Assembly: GCF_004364325.1 (NCBI RefSeq)
Contig: NZ_SOCP01000023.1
Span: 124,001 to 188,000 of the forward strand
From: Actinophytocola oryzae
Lineage (GTDB): Bacteria; Actinomycetota; Actinomycetes; Mycobacteriales; Pseudonocardiaceae
Direction: 5' to 3'
Length of the DNA: 64,000 nucleotides
The notes under the pieces are model-generated. The model was not told where the DNA came from, did not search any database, and saw only the letters and a list, made by a program, of their open reading frames with translations. This document shows, in pieces, positions 1 through 8,311 of the stretch (position 1 is the first letter of the stretch; each line of letters starts with the position of its first letter). The translations under genes were made by a program, and so were the position numbers.

Positions 1-670
1 GCCTGACGAGCACGAAGGGCACCTGCGCGAGGAACGAACCCACGGGCTCCCGCCGGCAGGAGGAAAGACTCCGGGTGAAGGCCCGCTCACCAGCGAGCCA
101 ATCCAACACAGTGGGCCGCCGGCGCCAGGCCTGGCCGACCTGTGAAGGCACGCGGCGAACGACCGACCCGACCCCCGCGAGCGAAGCGAACGCTCCGGGA
201 AAACCCACACTGCACAAGCGAACAGGTCGCTCCGCGAGCCAATGAACACAGTGCCGCCGACGCCAGCACCGGCCGAACAGCAAAGGCACGAAAACGAACG
301 ACCCGGCCCGACGAGTGAAGTGAAGCTCCGGCAAAGCCACGCACCGAAGCGAGCAGCCGGTGCAACCAGGCAACACCGCGAGTGGACCACCGGCGTCTGG
401 ACCGACCAGCACGAAGACACCGGCGCGAGGAACGAGCCCAGGGACATCCGCGCGCAGGAGGGAAGACGCCGGGCGAAAGCCCGCTCACCGGCGAGCGGAG
501 CGAGCCAATGGACACATGCGAAACGAGCCACTGTCACAAAGCGAGCCACCAACGCCACGCCCGACCGATCAGCGAGGGCGCCGAAGCGAGCGACCCGCCC
601 CGGCGAGGGAAGAGATGGCTCCGGTGAAGCCACGCTGCATGAGCGAAGAGACAGTGCAACCACGCAAGGC
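1..670. repeat. Decayed tandem copies of the ~142-bp palindromic repeat
   Basis: No convincing gene lies here. The stretch is made of degenerate relatives of the palindrome seen intact from 671 onward. A copy cut by the window edge ends near 109, with GGCCCGCTCAC still present near 80-100. Diverged copies follow from about 110 and 242, and a better preserved one runs about 379-515, with CCGGCGTCTGGACCGAC and GAAGACGCCGGGC. The open frames across it appear on both strands and are proline/arginine-rich translations of repeat DNA. Confidence 0.75.
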
Positions 671-1236
671 GTGAGCGGGCCGCCGGCGTCTGGACTGACG
701 AGCACGAAGGTCCCTGCGCGAGGAACGAGCCCAGGGACCTTCGCGCACAGGAGGGAAGACGCCGGGTAAAGGCCCGCTCACCCGCGAGCGGAGCGAGCCA
801 AACCAACACCGTGAGCGGGCCGCCGGCGTCTGGACTGACGAGCACGCAAGCCTCTGCGCGAGCGAAGCGAGCCCAGAGGCTTCCGCGCGCAGGAGGGAAG
901 ACGCCGGATGAAGGCCCACTCACCCGCGAGCGGAGCGAGCCAAACCAACACCGTGAGCGGGCCGCCGGCGTCTGGACTGACGAGCACGCAAGCCCCTGCG
1001 CGAGCGAAGCGAGCCCAGAGGCTTCCGCGCGCAGGAGGGAAGACGCCGGATGAAGGCCCACTCACCAGCGAGCGGAGCGAGCCAAACCAACACCGTGAGC
1101 GGGCCGCCGGCGTCTGGACTGACGAGCACGCAAGCCCCTGCGCGAGCGAAGCGAGCCCAGAGGCTTCCGCGCGCAGGAGGGAAGACGCCGGGTAAAGGCC
1201 CACTCACCAGCGAGCGGAGCGAGCAAATTCAACACT
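671..1236. repeat. Tandem array of four ~142-bp palindromic repeats
   Basis: Four units start at 671, 811, 953 and 1095; the last three are exactly 142 bp apart and the first step is 140 bp. Each unit begins GTGAGCGGGCC and has the complementary arm GGCCC(G/A)CTCAC about 110 bp later. Inside lie a second stem, CCGGCGTCT with AGACGCCGG, and a third variable stem such as AAGGTCCCTG with CAGGGACCTT. The hairpin is followed by a short tail with GAGCGGAGCGAGCC. No transposase is present. It resembles a REP/MITE-like or structured-RNA family. Confidence 0.9.
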
Positions 1237-1251
1237 GTCGGTGCTCTGTTC

Positions 1252-1257
1252 TAGCTT
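1252..1257 (+). promoter_or_regulatory. Putative leaderless -10 box (TAGCTT)
   Basis: TAGCTT fits TANNNT and ends 6 nt before the ATG at 1264. No Shine-Dalgarno sequence lies between, so transcription would start at or next to the start codon. Confidence 0.4.
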
Positions 1258-1263
1258 CCCGGC

Positions 1264-2973
1264 ATGACCAAACCGGGGGCGGGCGGCCAGCTCGCGTTCG
1301 ACGAGCTGGGTACTCCGCTGCGGGCGACGACCTTCGTCGTCTTCGATCTCGAGACGACTGGGGTCAGTGACGAGGACACGATCACCGAGTTCGGGGCGGT
1401 GAAGGTGTGTGGGGGTGAGGTGCTCGGTGAGTTCGCCACGCTCGTCGATCCCGGGCGGGGGATTCCCCCCGAGGTCGTCGCGCTCACCGGGATCACCAAC
1501 GCGATGGTCTACGCCGCCCCTCGGTTGGACTCCGTGCTGCCCGCTTTCATGGAGTTCGTCAGCGGCGCGGTGCTGGTGGCCCACAACGCGGGCTTCGACG
1601 TCAACTTCGTCCGTAAGGCCTGCGAACGGCACGGTTACCGCTGGCCCAAGCCGACCGTCCTGTGCACGGTCCAGCTCGCCAGGCGGGTACTCACCAGGGA
1701 GGAGGCCCCCAGCTGCCGGCTCTCCGCCCTGGCCGAACTCCTGCACGCCTCCACGAAACCCAACCACCGCGCGCTCTCCGACGCCCGCGCCACCGTCGAC
1801 GTCTTCCACTCCCTCCTGGAGCGGGTCGGCTCGATCGGAGTGCAGACCCTCGAGGAGCTGCACGACTACATCCCGGACGTCACCCCCGAGCAGCGGCGCA
1901 AGCGCTCGATGGCCGCGCACCTGCCCTCGACCCCCGGCGTCTACCTCTTCCGCGGCCCCGGTGAGGAGGTGCTCTACGTCGGCACTGCGGTCGACCTGCG
2001 GCGGCGCGTTCGCCAGTACTTCACCGCCAGCGAGACGCGCCGTCGCCTTCGGGAGATGGTGGCGCTCGCGGTTCGGGTGGACCACGTCGAGTGCGCCCAC
2101 GCCCTCGAGGCGCAGGTCCGCGAACTGCGCCTGATCTCGGCGCACAAGCCCGCCTACAACCGCAGGTCCAAGAACCCGAAGCAGTCCTGGTGGCTCACCC
2201 TCACCGACGAGGCCTTCCCCCGGCTGTCACTGGTCCGCACGCCTCGGGACGGCGCCCTCGGGCCCTTCCGCTCGCGTGGGATGGCCGAGGACGCCATGGT
2301 CGCCCTCCAGGACGCCACCGGCCTCCGCCCCTGCACCGTGCGGATCCCGGCTCAGCGCGCCAGCGGCCGACCCTGCGCGCTCGCGGAACTGGGCCGGTGC
2401 GCGGCGCCCTGTGCGGGTCGGCAGACGGTCGAGGAGTACTCGCCGTCGGTGTCGTCGTTCGTCGGGCTCGTGGCCGGGCGGCTCCTCGATCCGCTGCGGG
2501 TGCTGGAAGAGCGGTTGCACGCGCACTCCGCGGCGGAGCGGTTCGAGCAGGCGGGGTTCGACCGCGACCGGCTGTCGGTGCTGGTGCGCACGCTCGACCG
2601 GGGGCAGCGGCTTGCCGCGCTCGCCTCGGTGGCCGAGCTGATCGCCGCCCGTCCGGACGGCAACCACGGCTGGGAGTTCGCCGTCGTGCGGTATGGCAGG
2701 CTCGCGTCGGCCGGGGTGGCGCGGCGTGGGGTGGCGCCGATGCCGGTCGTGGACATGCTCGCCGCGTCGGCCGAGACGGTGCTGCCCGGCGAGGGTCCGT
2801 TGCGTGGTGCACCGGCCGAGGAGGTGGCCCTGGTGCTGCGGTGGTTGGATCGACCGGGAACCCGGATGGTTCGATGCTCGCGGCCATGGACGGAACCGGC
2901 CCGCGCGGCGGCGAGCTGGCGCGGGTGGCTGACCCGGGCGGACGCGGCACGCAGCACGGAGGTGGGCGTATGA
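1264..2973 (+). CDS. DEDDh exonuclease with GIY-YIG (UvrC/Cho-like) domain
   Basis: This 569-residue nuclease joins two domains. The N-terminal part is a DnaQ-type 3'-5' exonuclease: Exo I has the D-x-E pair at about 28-30 (VVFDLETTG), Exo II is AHNAGFD at about 106-112, and Exo III is HRALSD at about 168-173. After residue 220 comes a GIY-YIG module as in the UvrC N-terminus (GVYLF, then LYVGTAVDLRRR). Actinobacteria carry this fusion beside the cytochrome bc1 genes (M. tuberculosis Rv2191), and its place here agrees. A role in DNA repair or end processing is inferred from the domains. The ATG follows a leaderless-type -10 box. Confidence 0.88.
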   Translation: MTKPGAGGQLAFDELGTPLRATTFVVFDLETTGVSDEDTITEFGAVKVCGGEVLGEFATLVDPGRGIPPEVVALTGITNAMVYAAPRLDSVLPAFMEFVSGAVLVAHNAGFDVNFVRKACERHGYRWPKPTVLCTVQLARRVLTREEAPSCRLSALAELLHASTKPNHRALSDARATVDVFHSLLERVGSIGVQTLEELHDYIPDVTPEQRRKRSMAAHLPSTPGVYLFRGPGEEVLYVGTAVDLRRRVRQYFTASETRRRLREMVALAVRVDHVECAHALEAQVRELRLISAHKPAYNRRSKNPKQSWWLTLTDEAFPRLSLVRTPRDGALGPFRSRGMAEDAMVALQDATGLRPCTVRIPAQRASGRPCALAELGRCAAPCAGRQTVEEYSPSVSSFVGLVAGRLLDPLRVLEERLHAHSAAERFEQAGFDRDRLSVLVRTLDRGQRLAALASVAELIAARPDGNHGWEFAVVRYGRLASAGVARRGVAPMPVVDMLAASAETVLPGEGPLRGAPAEEVALVLRWLDRPGTRMVRCSRPWTEPARAAASWRGWLTRADAARSTEVGV

Positions 2974-3031
2974 GCAGAGCCGGTCATCGCTGCTCAGGGC
3001 GCCGGTGGCGCGCGGCGGAAGAGGTGGTGGC

Positions 3032-3970
3032 ATGCCGTTCGACGTGATCGCGATGGGTCGGCTCGGGGTGGACATCTATCCGCAGCAGATCGGGGTCGGG
3101 CTGGCGGACGTGACGACGTTCGGCAAGTACCTCGGCGGCACTGCGGCCAACGTGACGGTCGCGGTCGCGCGCTTCGGGCACCGGGTCGCGCTCGTGAGCC
3201 GGACCGGTGCCGACCCCTTCGGCGAGTACCTCCACCGCACGCTGCGTGACTTCGGGGTCGACGACCGGTACGTCTCGGACGTGTCGGAGCTGCCGACTCC
3301 GGTCACGTTCTGCGAGATCTTTCCGCCGGACGACTTTCCCATCTACTTCTACCGGCTGCCAAAAGCACCCGACCTGGTGATCCACGAACACGAGCTGGAC
3401 CTGGATGCCATCCGTGCGGCCAGGATCCTGTGGGTCACGGTCACCGGACTGTGTGAGGAGCCGAGCCGCTCGGCGACGCTCGCCGCGCTCCGGGTCCGCG
3501 ACCCCGGGTCGACGACGGTGCTCGACCTCGACTACCGGCCGATGTTCTGGCCGTCCCGTGAGGACGCCAGCCACTGGGTGGGTGAGGCGTTGCCACACGT
3601 CACGGTGACGGTCGGCAACCTCGACGAGTGTGAGACCGCGGTCGGCGTGCGTGACCCGGGCGCCGCGGCCAAAGCGTTGCGGGACAAGGGAGTTCGACTC
3701 GCCGTGGTGAAGCAGGGACCGGAGGGCGTGCTCGCCGTCGACGACACGGGCGCGGTGGAGGTGCCGCCACACCCCGTCGAGGTCGTGAACGGACTCGGCG
3801 CGGGGGACGCGTTCGGCGGCGCCCTGTGCCACGGCCTGCTGTCCGGCTGGTCGACCCGACACACCATGCGGTTCGCGAACGCGGCAGGCGCGATCGTCGC
3901 GTCGCGACTGTCCTGTTCGGCCGCCATGCCGACGATCGACGAGGTGGAGGCAGTGCTCGATGCTGACTGA
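3032..3970 (+). CDS. iolC: 5-dehydro-2-deoxygluconokinase (PfkB family)
   Basis: This 312-residue PfkB kinase phosphorylates 2-deoxy-5-keto-gluconate in myo-inositol catabolism. The N-terminus (DVIAMGRLGVDIYP) and GGTAANVTVAVARFG are typical of IolC, and the second PfkB signature is present near the end (VNGLGAGDAFGGAL, whose Asp is the catalytic base). The start is the ATG at 3032, preceded by GGAAGAGGTGG; a GTG nine codons upstream lacks such a site. It overlaps the next gene by 11 bp (ATGCTGACTGA), so the three genes 3032-5653 read as one operon. Confidence 0.85.
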   Translation: MPFDVIAMGRLGVDIYPQQIGVGLADVTTFGKYLGGTAANVTVAVARFGHRVALVSRTGADPFGEYLHRTLRDFGVDDRYVSDVSELPTPVTFCEIFPPDDFPIYFYRLPKAPDLVIHEHELDLDAIRAARILWVTVTGLCEEPSRSATLAALRVRDPGSTTVLDLDYRPMFWPSREDASHWVGEALPHVTVTVGNLDECETAVGVRDPGAAAKALRDKGVRLAVVKQGPEGVLAVDDTGAVEVPPHPVEVVNGLGAGDAFGGALCHGLLSGWSTRHTMRFANAAGAIVASRLSCSAAMPTIDEVEAVLDAD

Positions 3971-4850
3971 CAGACAGTTGGCCAGGATCACCACGACCCG
4001 GGCCCGCTCCCCGGAGAAGATCGCGGAGGCCGCGGAGAAACGGGTCCGGCCCAACACCCCGTTCGACGACGACGAACGAGATCTGATCATCGCCGCCGAC
4101 CACCCGGCCCGCGGCGCGCTGCGCATCGGCATGAACCCGATGGCCATGGCCAACCGCCGCGACCTGCTGCGGCGGCTGTGCGTCGCGCTGGCGCGGCCGG
4201 GTGTCACCGGGGTGCTCGGCACGCCGGACATCCTCGAGGACCTGCTCCTGCTCGGCGCGCTGAACGACCGCAGCGTGTTCGGCTCGATGAACCGGGGCGG
4301 CCTCGCGGGCGCGGTGTTCGAGCTGGACGACCGCTTCACGAGCTACGACGCGCGCTCGATCGCGCGGTCCGGCTTCGACGGCGGCAAGATGCTGCTCCGC
4401 ATCGACTACAGCGACGAACGCACCGAGGCGACGATCGCCGCCTGCGCCAGGGCCGTGACCGACCTGGCCGACGAGAAGCTGGTCGCGATGGTGGAGCCGT
4501 TCGTGTCCCACCGCATCGAGGGCAGGCTGACGAACGACCTGTCCGTCGAGGCCGCGACGACGGCGATGTCCATCGCGTCCGGACTCGGCAACACCTCCGC
4601 CTACACGTGGCTGAAGGTCCCGGTCATCGGCGACGGCGGCGACGTGATGGCACACGTGCTGTCCTGCACCACCCTGCCGACGCTCCTGCTCGGCGGCGAG
4701 GTCACGGCCAACCAGGACGCGACGTTCGAACGCTGGGCCCGGGCGCTGCGTCACCCGACCGTGCGTGGCCTGGTCGTGGGTCGCTCGCTGCTGTACCCGC
4801 CGGACGGCGACGTGGCGAAGGCCGTCGACACCGCGGCGGGCCTGCTGTGA
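3960..4850 (+). CDS. Cgl0159-type (beta/alpha)8 protein, inositol-operon aldolase-like
   Basis: This 296-residue cytosolic protein belongs to the (beta/alpha)8 family found with iolC and iolB in actinobacteria (Corynebacterium Cgl0159 type). It probably fills the place of the IolJ aldolase that cleaves the product of IolC, but that step is inferred from operon position. Visible conserved stretches are LIIAADHPARGAL near the N-terminus, LLRIDY in the middle, and GLVVGRSLLYPPDGDV near the C-terminus, as in class I aldolase-like barrels. It overlaps iolC at its start and shares GTGA with iolB at its end. Confidence 0.75.
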   Translation: MLTDRQLARITTTRARSPEKIAEAAEKRVRPNTPFDDDERDLIIAADHPARGALRIGMNPMAMANRRDLLRRLCVALARPGVTGVLGTPDILEDLLLLGALNDRSVFGSMNRGGLAGAVFELDDRFTSYDARSIARSGFDGGKMLLRIDYSDERTEATIAACARAVTDLADEKLVAMVEPFVSHRIEGRLTNDLSVEAATTAMSIASGLGNTSAYTWLKVPVIGDGGDVMAHVLSCTTLPTLLLGGEVTANQDATFERWARALRHPTVRGLVVGRSLLYPPDGDVAKAVDTAAGLL

Positions 4851-5653
4851 ACGGCGTGGCGGTCACCCCGGCGTCGGCGGGCTGGACCTACAGCGGCCTC
4901 ACGGTGGTCACGCTGGCGCCCGGCGAGTCGCACACGCTGGCGACGGGCTCCTCGGAGACGCTCGTGTTCCCGCTGTCCGGCGGTTGTGTGGTGACCACGG
5001 AGGCCACCACGTTCGAGGTGGCCGGCCGTTCGTCGGTCTTCGAGGCACCCACCGACTTCGTGTACGTGCCCCGCGACGCCACCGCCGAGGTGGTCAGCGA
5101 GGCGGGCGCGAAGCTGGCCTTCCCGTCGGCCGTGTGCGAGCGCCGGCTGCCCGCCAGGTACGTCCCGGCGGCCGACACGCAGGTCGAGCTGCGTGGGGCT
5201 GGCACGTGCAGCAGGCAGGTCAACAACTTCGCCACCCCGGCGGTGTTCGAGGCGGACAGGCTGATCGCCTGCGAGGTCCTCACCCCGGGCGGCAACTGGT
5301 CGTCGTACCCGCCGCACAAGCACGACGAGGTCCGCGACGGCGAGTGCGAGCTGGAGGAGATCTACTACTTCGAGGTGGCCGGCGACGGCATGGCCTACCA
5401 GCGCGTGTACGGCACGCCCGAGCGGCCGATCGACATCCTCGAGGAGGTCCGCACCGGCGACGTGGTCCTGATCCCCCACGGCTGGCACGGCCCGTCCATG
5501 GCGACCCCCGGCTACGACCTGTACTACCTCAACGTCATGGCGGGCCCCGGCGCGACCCGGGAGTGGCTCATCAGCGACGACCCAGATCACGGCTGGATCC
5601 GCGAGACCTGGGAGCACGAACCGGTGGACCCCCGGCTCCCGTTCTACCGCTGA
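4847..5653 (+). CDS. iolB: 5-deoxy-glucuronate isomerase
   Basis: A 268-residue double-cupin isomerase that converts 5-deoxy-glucuronate to 2-deoxy-5-keto-gluconate, the substrate of IolC. The second cupin shows the metal site PPHKHDE...LEEIYYF and HGWHGP, characteristic of IolB. The start is the GTG at 4847, overlapping the previous stop as GTGA, so translation is probably coupled. The frame stays open far upstream, but only as antisense-like readthrough over the previous gene. The rest of the inositol pathway (iolA, D, E, G) is not in this window. Confidence 0.9.
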   Translation: MNGVAVTPASAGWTYSGLTVVTLAPGESHTLATGSSETLVFPLSGGCVVTTEATTFEVAGRSSVFEAPTDFVYVPRDATAEVVSEAGAKLAFPSAVCERRLPARYVPAADTQVELRGAGTCSRQVNNFATPAVFEADRLIACEVLTPGGNWSSYPPHKHDEVRDGECELEEIYYFEVAGDGMAYQRVYGTPERPIDILEEVRTGDVVLIPHGWHGPSMATPGYDLYYLNVMAGPGATREWLISDDPDHGWIRETWEHEPVDPRLPFYR

Positions 5654-5683
5654 CGGCCCGCTGAGGCCTCAGTAACGGCCGTC
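5652..5683. terminator. Bidirectional hairpin between convergent iolB and lipoprotein gene
   Basis: GACGGCC (5652-5658) pairs with GGCCGTC (5677-5683) around the perfect palindrome CTGAGGCCTCAG (5661-5672). The hairpin overlaps the 3' ends of both convergent genes. No T-run follows, so it may terminate or simply protect 3' ends. Confidence 0.55.
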
Positions 5684-6583
5684 GAACAAGAGCTTCGCGA
5701 CCTGGGTGACGGTTTCGCGGCCTGCGTTGTAGTCGCCCTGGCCGCGGAGGTTGTTCATCACGACCAGGGTGAAGCGGGTGTCGGGACCGACGAAGCCGAC
5801 CGTGTTCATGACCCAGCCGCCCTGTTCCTCCGACCAGCCGTCCTTGTTGCCGGGCTGGGCGGCCGGGCCGGCGCCCCACACGCCCCACTGCTGGTTCGGG
5901 TCCACCGAGCGGAGCTGGCCGACGATGTAGCCGCGCTCGTCGGCGGGCAGGTCCGTCAGGACGTAGTGGATCAGCCGGTCGAGGTCCTCCGGCGTGCACT
6001 TCTGGAAGCCCCAGTACGGGTAGTACTCGGAGAAGCCCCGCTGGGGCACGAGGCCGGTCATGCCGTACGCCGCGAAGTTGTCGTTGAACGACAGGTGGTC
6101 GCCACCCGCGTAGCGGTACCAGAGCGTGTCCGCCGCGTCGTCGTTCGACGAGTGGAGCATCGACTGGATCAGGGTCCGGTCGTCGTCGGTGAGGTGGATC
6201 TCGCCGGACCGGTCGCGCGTGAACAGGTCGACCACCATCGCCAGCTTGATGGTCGACGCCGTCCAGGTGGGGTCCTTGGCGTGGTCGTTCTCCCACACGG
6301 CGCCGCTCTGCAGGTCGTGCAGCACCACGCCGGTGGTGCCGGGCCGGGTGCCGAGGTACTGCTGAACGGCCGCGACCCGGTTCTGGAGGTCGCAGTCGAA
6401 GCCGGGGACCGGCGCCGCGGCGCACTCGGGTGACGGCGGCGCGGCCGGGACCGTGGACGCCACCGACATCGAGCCCGAGCTGACCGCACGCGGCGACTCC
6501 GCCGACGGCGTGCCACTGCACCCGGACAGGCCGATGGCGGCCGCCGCGAGCAACGCGGTGACCGCCATCAGTCGTGAACTCAC
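5669..6583 (-). CDS. Lipoprotein with class A beta-lactamase-like serine hydrolase domain
   Basis: This 304-residue exported protein has a lipobox (GLSGC, lipidated Cys at about 22) and a Ser/Thr/Pro-rich linker to about 60. The rest is a penicillin-recognising serine hydrolase fold: S-T-I-K at about 110-113 gives the SxxK nucleophile motif and SSN at about 145-147 gives SxN. A KDG in NKDGW would stand for the usual KTG. It could be a beta-lactamase or a peptidoglycan-acting enzyme; the sequence does not decide. Its GTG start shares GTGA with the qcrB stop, so it is coupled to the respiratory operon. Confidence 0.75.
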   Translation of the reverse strand: MSSRLMAVTALLAAAAIGLSGCSGTPSAESPRAVSSGSMSVASTVPAAPPSPECAAAPVPGFDCDLQNRVAAVQQYLGTRPGTTGVVLHDLQSGAVWENDHAKDPTWTASTIKLAMVVDLFTRDRSGEIHLTDDDRTLIQSMLHSSNDDAADTLWYRYAGGDHLSFNDNFAAYGMTGLVPQRGFSEYYPYWGFQKCTPEDLDRLIHYVLTDLPADERGYIVGQLRSVDPNQQWGVWGAGPAAQPGNKDGWSEEQGGWVMNTVGFVGPDTRFTLVVMNNLRGQGDYNAGRETVTQVAKLLFDGRY

Positions 6584-8259
6584 AGTCGCTTCGACGGATC
6601 GTCCTGTGTCTTGGCGATCGAGGTACCGGTCTCGGTCTCCCCGGACTCCAGCTCGGCGGCGTGTCCGTGCTGGGCGGCACGGGCCTTGGCCAGCGCGGCC
6701 GTCTCCTCCGGCGGGTCGTGCCGCAGCAGCGAGCCTGCCACCGGGGCACCTGCCGAGCCGAGCTTGTTCATCTTCTTCGGCACCGGGGTGCCCTGGTACT
6801 CGAGCGCTATCGGGTGGCCGTGCTCGTCGAGGCCGGCCAGCGGCTGGTGCACCTCGATGAACTCACCGTGCGGCAGCCGCTTGATGATGCCCGTCTCGAC
6901 GCCGTGCTCGAGCACCAACCGGTCGGACCGCTGCAGGCCGAGGCACAGGCGGTAGGTGATGGCGTAGGCGAGCGGCGGCAGCACCAGCAACCCGATGCGG
7001 CCCATCCACGTCGTCGCGTTCAGCGAGATCTGGAACTTGTCGGCGAACACGTCGTTCGCGGCGGACACCAGCGACACCATGAAGAACGTGATCGCCATGA
7101 CGCCGAGACTGGTGCGCACCGGCACGTCACGCGGCCGCTGCAACAGGTTGTGGTGCGCGTAGTCCTTCGTGAACTTCCGTTCTATCCACGGATAGGCCGC
7201 GGCGATGCCGGTCAGCAGCGGTAGACCCATGATGAACGGGAAGAACGGCGCCGGGATCGTGTAGTTCCCGAGGTAGACCTCCCAGGCGGGCCACAGTCGG
7301 ACCAGCCCGTCCGTCCAGGCCATGTACCAGTCCGGCACCGTGCCGGCCGACACCTGCGCCGCCGAGAACGGTCCGAAGTTCCAGATCGGGTTGACCTGGA
7401 ACAGGCCGCCGAGCAGCGCGGTGATGCCGATGACCACGGCCGTGAAACCACCGGCCTTGAGCGCGAACACCGGCATGATGCGGACGCCGACGACGTTGGT
7501 CTCTTTTCGGCGCACGCCGGGGAACTGCGTGTGTTTCTGGTACCAGACGAGTCCGACGTGGACACCGATCAACGCGAGCAGCAACCCGGGTATCAGCAGG
7601 ATGTGGAGTGTGTAGAACCTCGGGATGATCTCCGTGCCAGGGAACTCGCTGCCGAACAGCAGCCAGCTGGCCCAGGTGCCGATCACCGGCAGAGACATGA
7701 CCAGACCCGCGGTGATGCGCAGCCCGGCGCCGGAGAGCAGGTCGTCCGGGAGCGAGTAGCCGAAGAGGCCCTCGAAGCAGCCCAGCATGAAGATCAGGAT
7801 GCCGATGATCCAGTTGACCTCACGCGGCCTGCGGAACGCGCCGGTGAAGAACGTGCGGAACATGTGGATGGTCAGCGCCAGCATGAACAGCAGCGCCGCC
7901 CAGTGGTGCACCTGCCGGACGAACAGACCGCCGCGCACGTCGAACGTGATGTACAGCGTCGACTCGTACGCCCTGGTCATCTCCAGGCCACGCAGGTTCG
8001 CGAACGTGCCGTGGTAGGTGACCTCGGCCATCGACGGGTCGAAGAACAGCGCGAGGTACGTGCCGGACAGCAGCAGCACGATGAAGCTGTACAGCGCGAT
8101 CTCGCCGAGCAGGAACGACCAGTGCGTCGGGAAGACCTTGTTCAGCTGCCGCCGGATACCGCCCGCCAGGTGGTACCGGTCGTCGGCCCACTTGGCGGCG
8201 CCCCCCGCCGCACGCATGACCACATTGTCGGGTTTGGTCGGTGTCGTGAGTCCACTCAT
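6580..8259 (-). CDS. qcrB: Cytochrome bc1 complex, cytochrome b subunit
   Basis: The 559-residue membrane subunit of the actinobacterial menaquinol:cytochrome c reductase, which passes electrons from menaquinol to the diheme QcrC and on to the aa3 oxidase. The paired haem ligands are visible in the second and fourth helices (HHWAALLFMLALTIHMF and HILLIPGLLLALIGVHVG). A long hydrophilic C-terminal extension after about residue 440 is normal for actinobacteria. It is last of the qcrC-qcrA-qcrB series on this strand, 49 bp after qcrA, and couples to a lipoprotein gene. Confidence 0.96.
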   Translation of the reverse strand: MSGLTTPTKPDNVVMRAAGGAAKWADDRYHLAGGIRRQLNKVFPTHWSFLLGEIALYSFIVLLLSGTYLALFFDPSMAEVTYHGTFANLRGLEMTRAYESTLYITFDVRGGLFVRQVHHWAALLFMLALTIHMFRTFFTGAFRRPREVNWIIGILIFMLGCFEGLFGYSLPDDLLSGAGLRITAGLVMSLPVIGTWASWLLFGSEFPGTEIIPRFYTLHILLIPGLLLALIGVHVGLVWYQKHTQFPGVRRKETNVVGVRIMPVFALKAGGFTAVVIGITALLGGLFQVNPIWNFGPFSAAQVSAGTVPDWYMAWTDGLVRLWPAWEVYLGNYTIPAPFFPFIMGLPLLTGIAAAYPWIERKFTKDYAHHNLLQRPRDVPVRTSLGVMAITFFMVSLVSAANDVFADKFQISLNATTWMGRIGLLVLPPLAYAITYRLCLGLQRSDRLVLEHGVETGIIKRLPHGEFIEVHQPLAGLDEHGHPIALEYQGTPVPKKMNKLGSAGAPVAGSLLRHDPPEETAALAKARAAQHGHAAELESGETETGTSIAKTQDDPSKRL

Positions 8260-8289
8260 GCTGTCACCTCACCCGCTGCGTGGCGCCGG

Positions 8290-8311
8290 AACGCTGCGCA
8301 AGCTCCGCTCA
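8290..8311 (-). repeat. Short TGAGCGGAGCTTGCG motif after qcrA
   Basis: Read on the minus strand the gap starts TGAGCGGAGCTTGCG followed by CAGCG. The first TGA is the stop codon of qcrA. Near-identical copies lie between cobU and cobT and twice between pntAb and pntB. Confidence 0.6.

Noticed and set aside
242..1195. Several frames on both strands within the repeat array
   Set aside because: All are translations of tandem repeat DNA with identical repeating peptides; no start signals or homology.
671..1236. CRISPR array
   Set aside because: Units are about 142 bp, nearly identical throughout with no unique spacers, and no cas genes are near.
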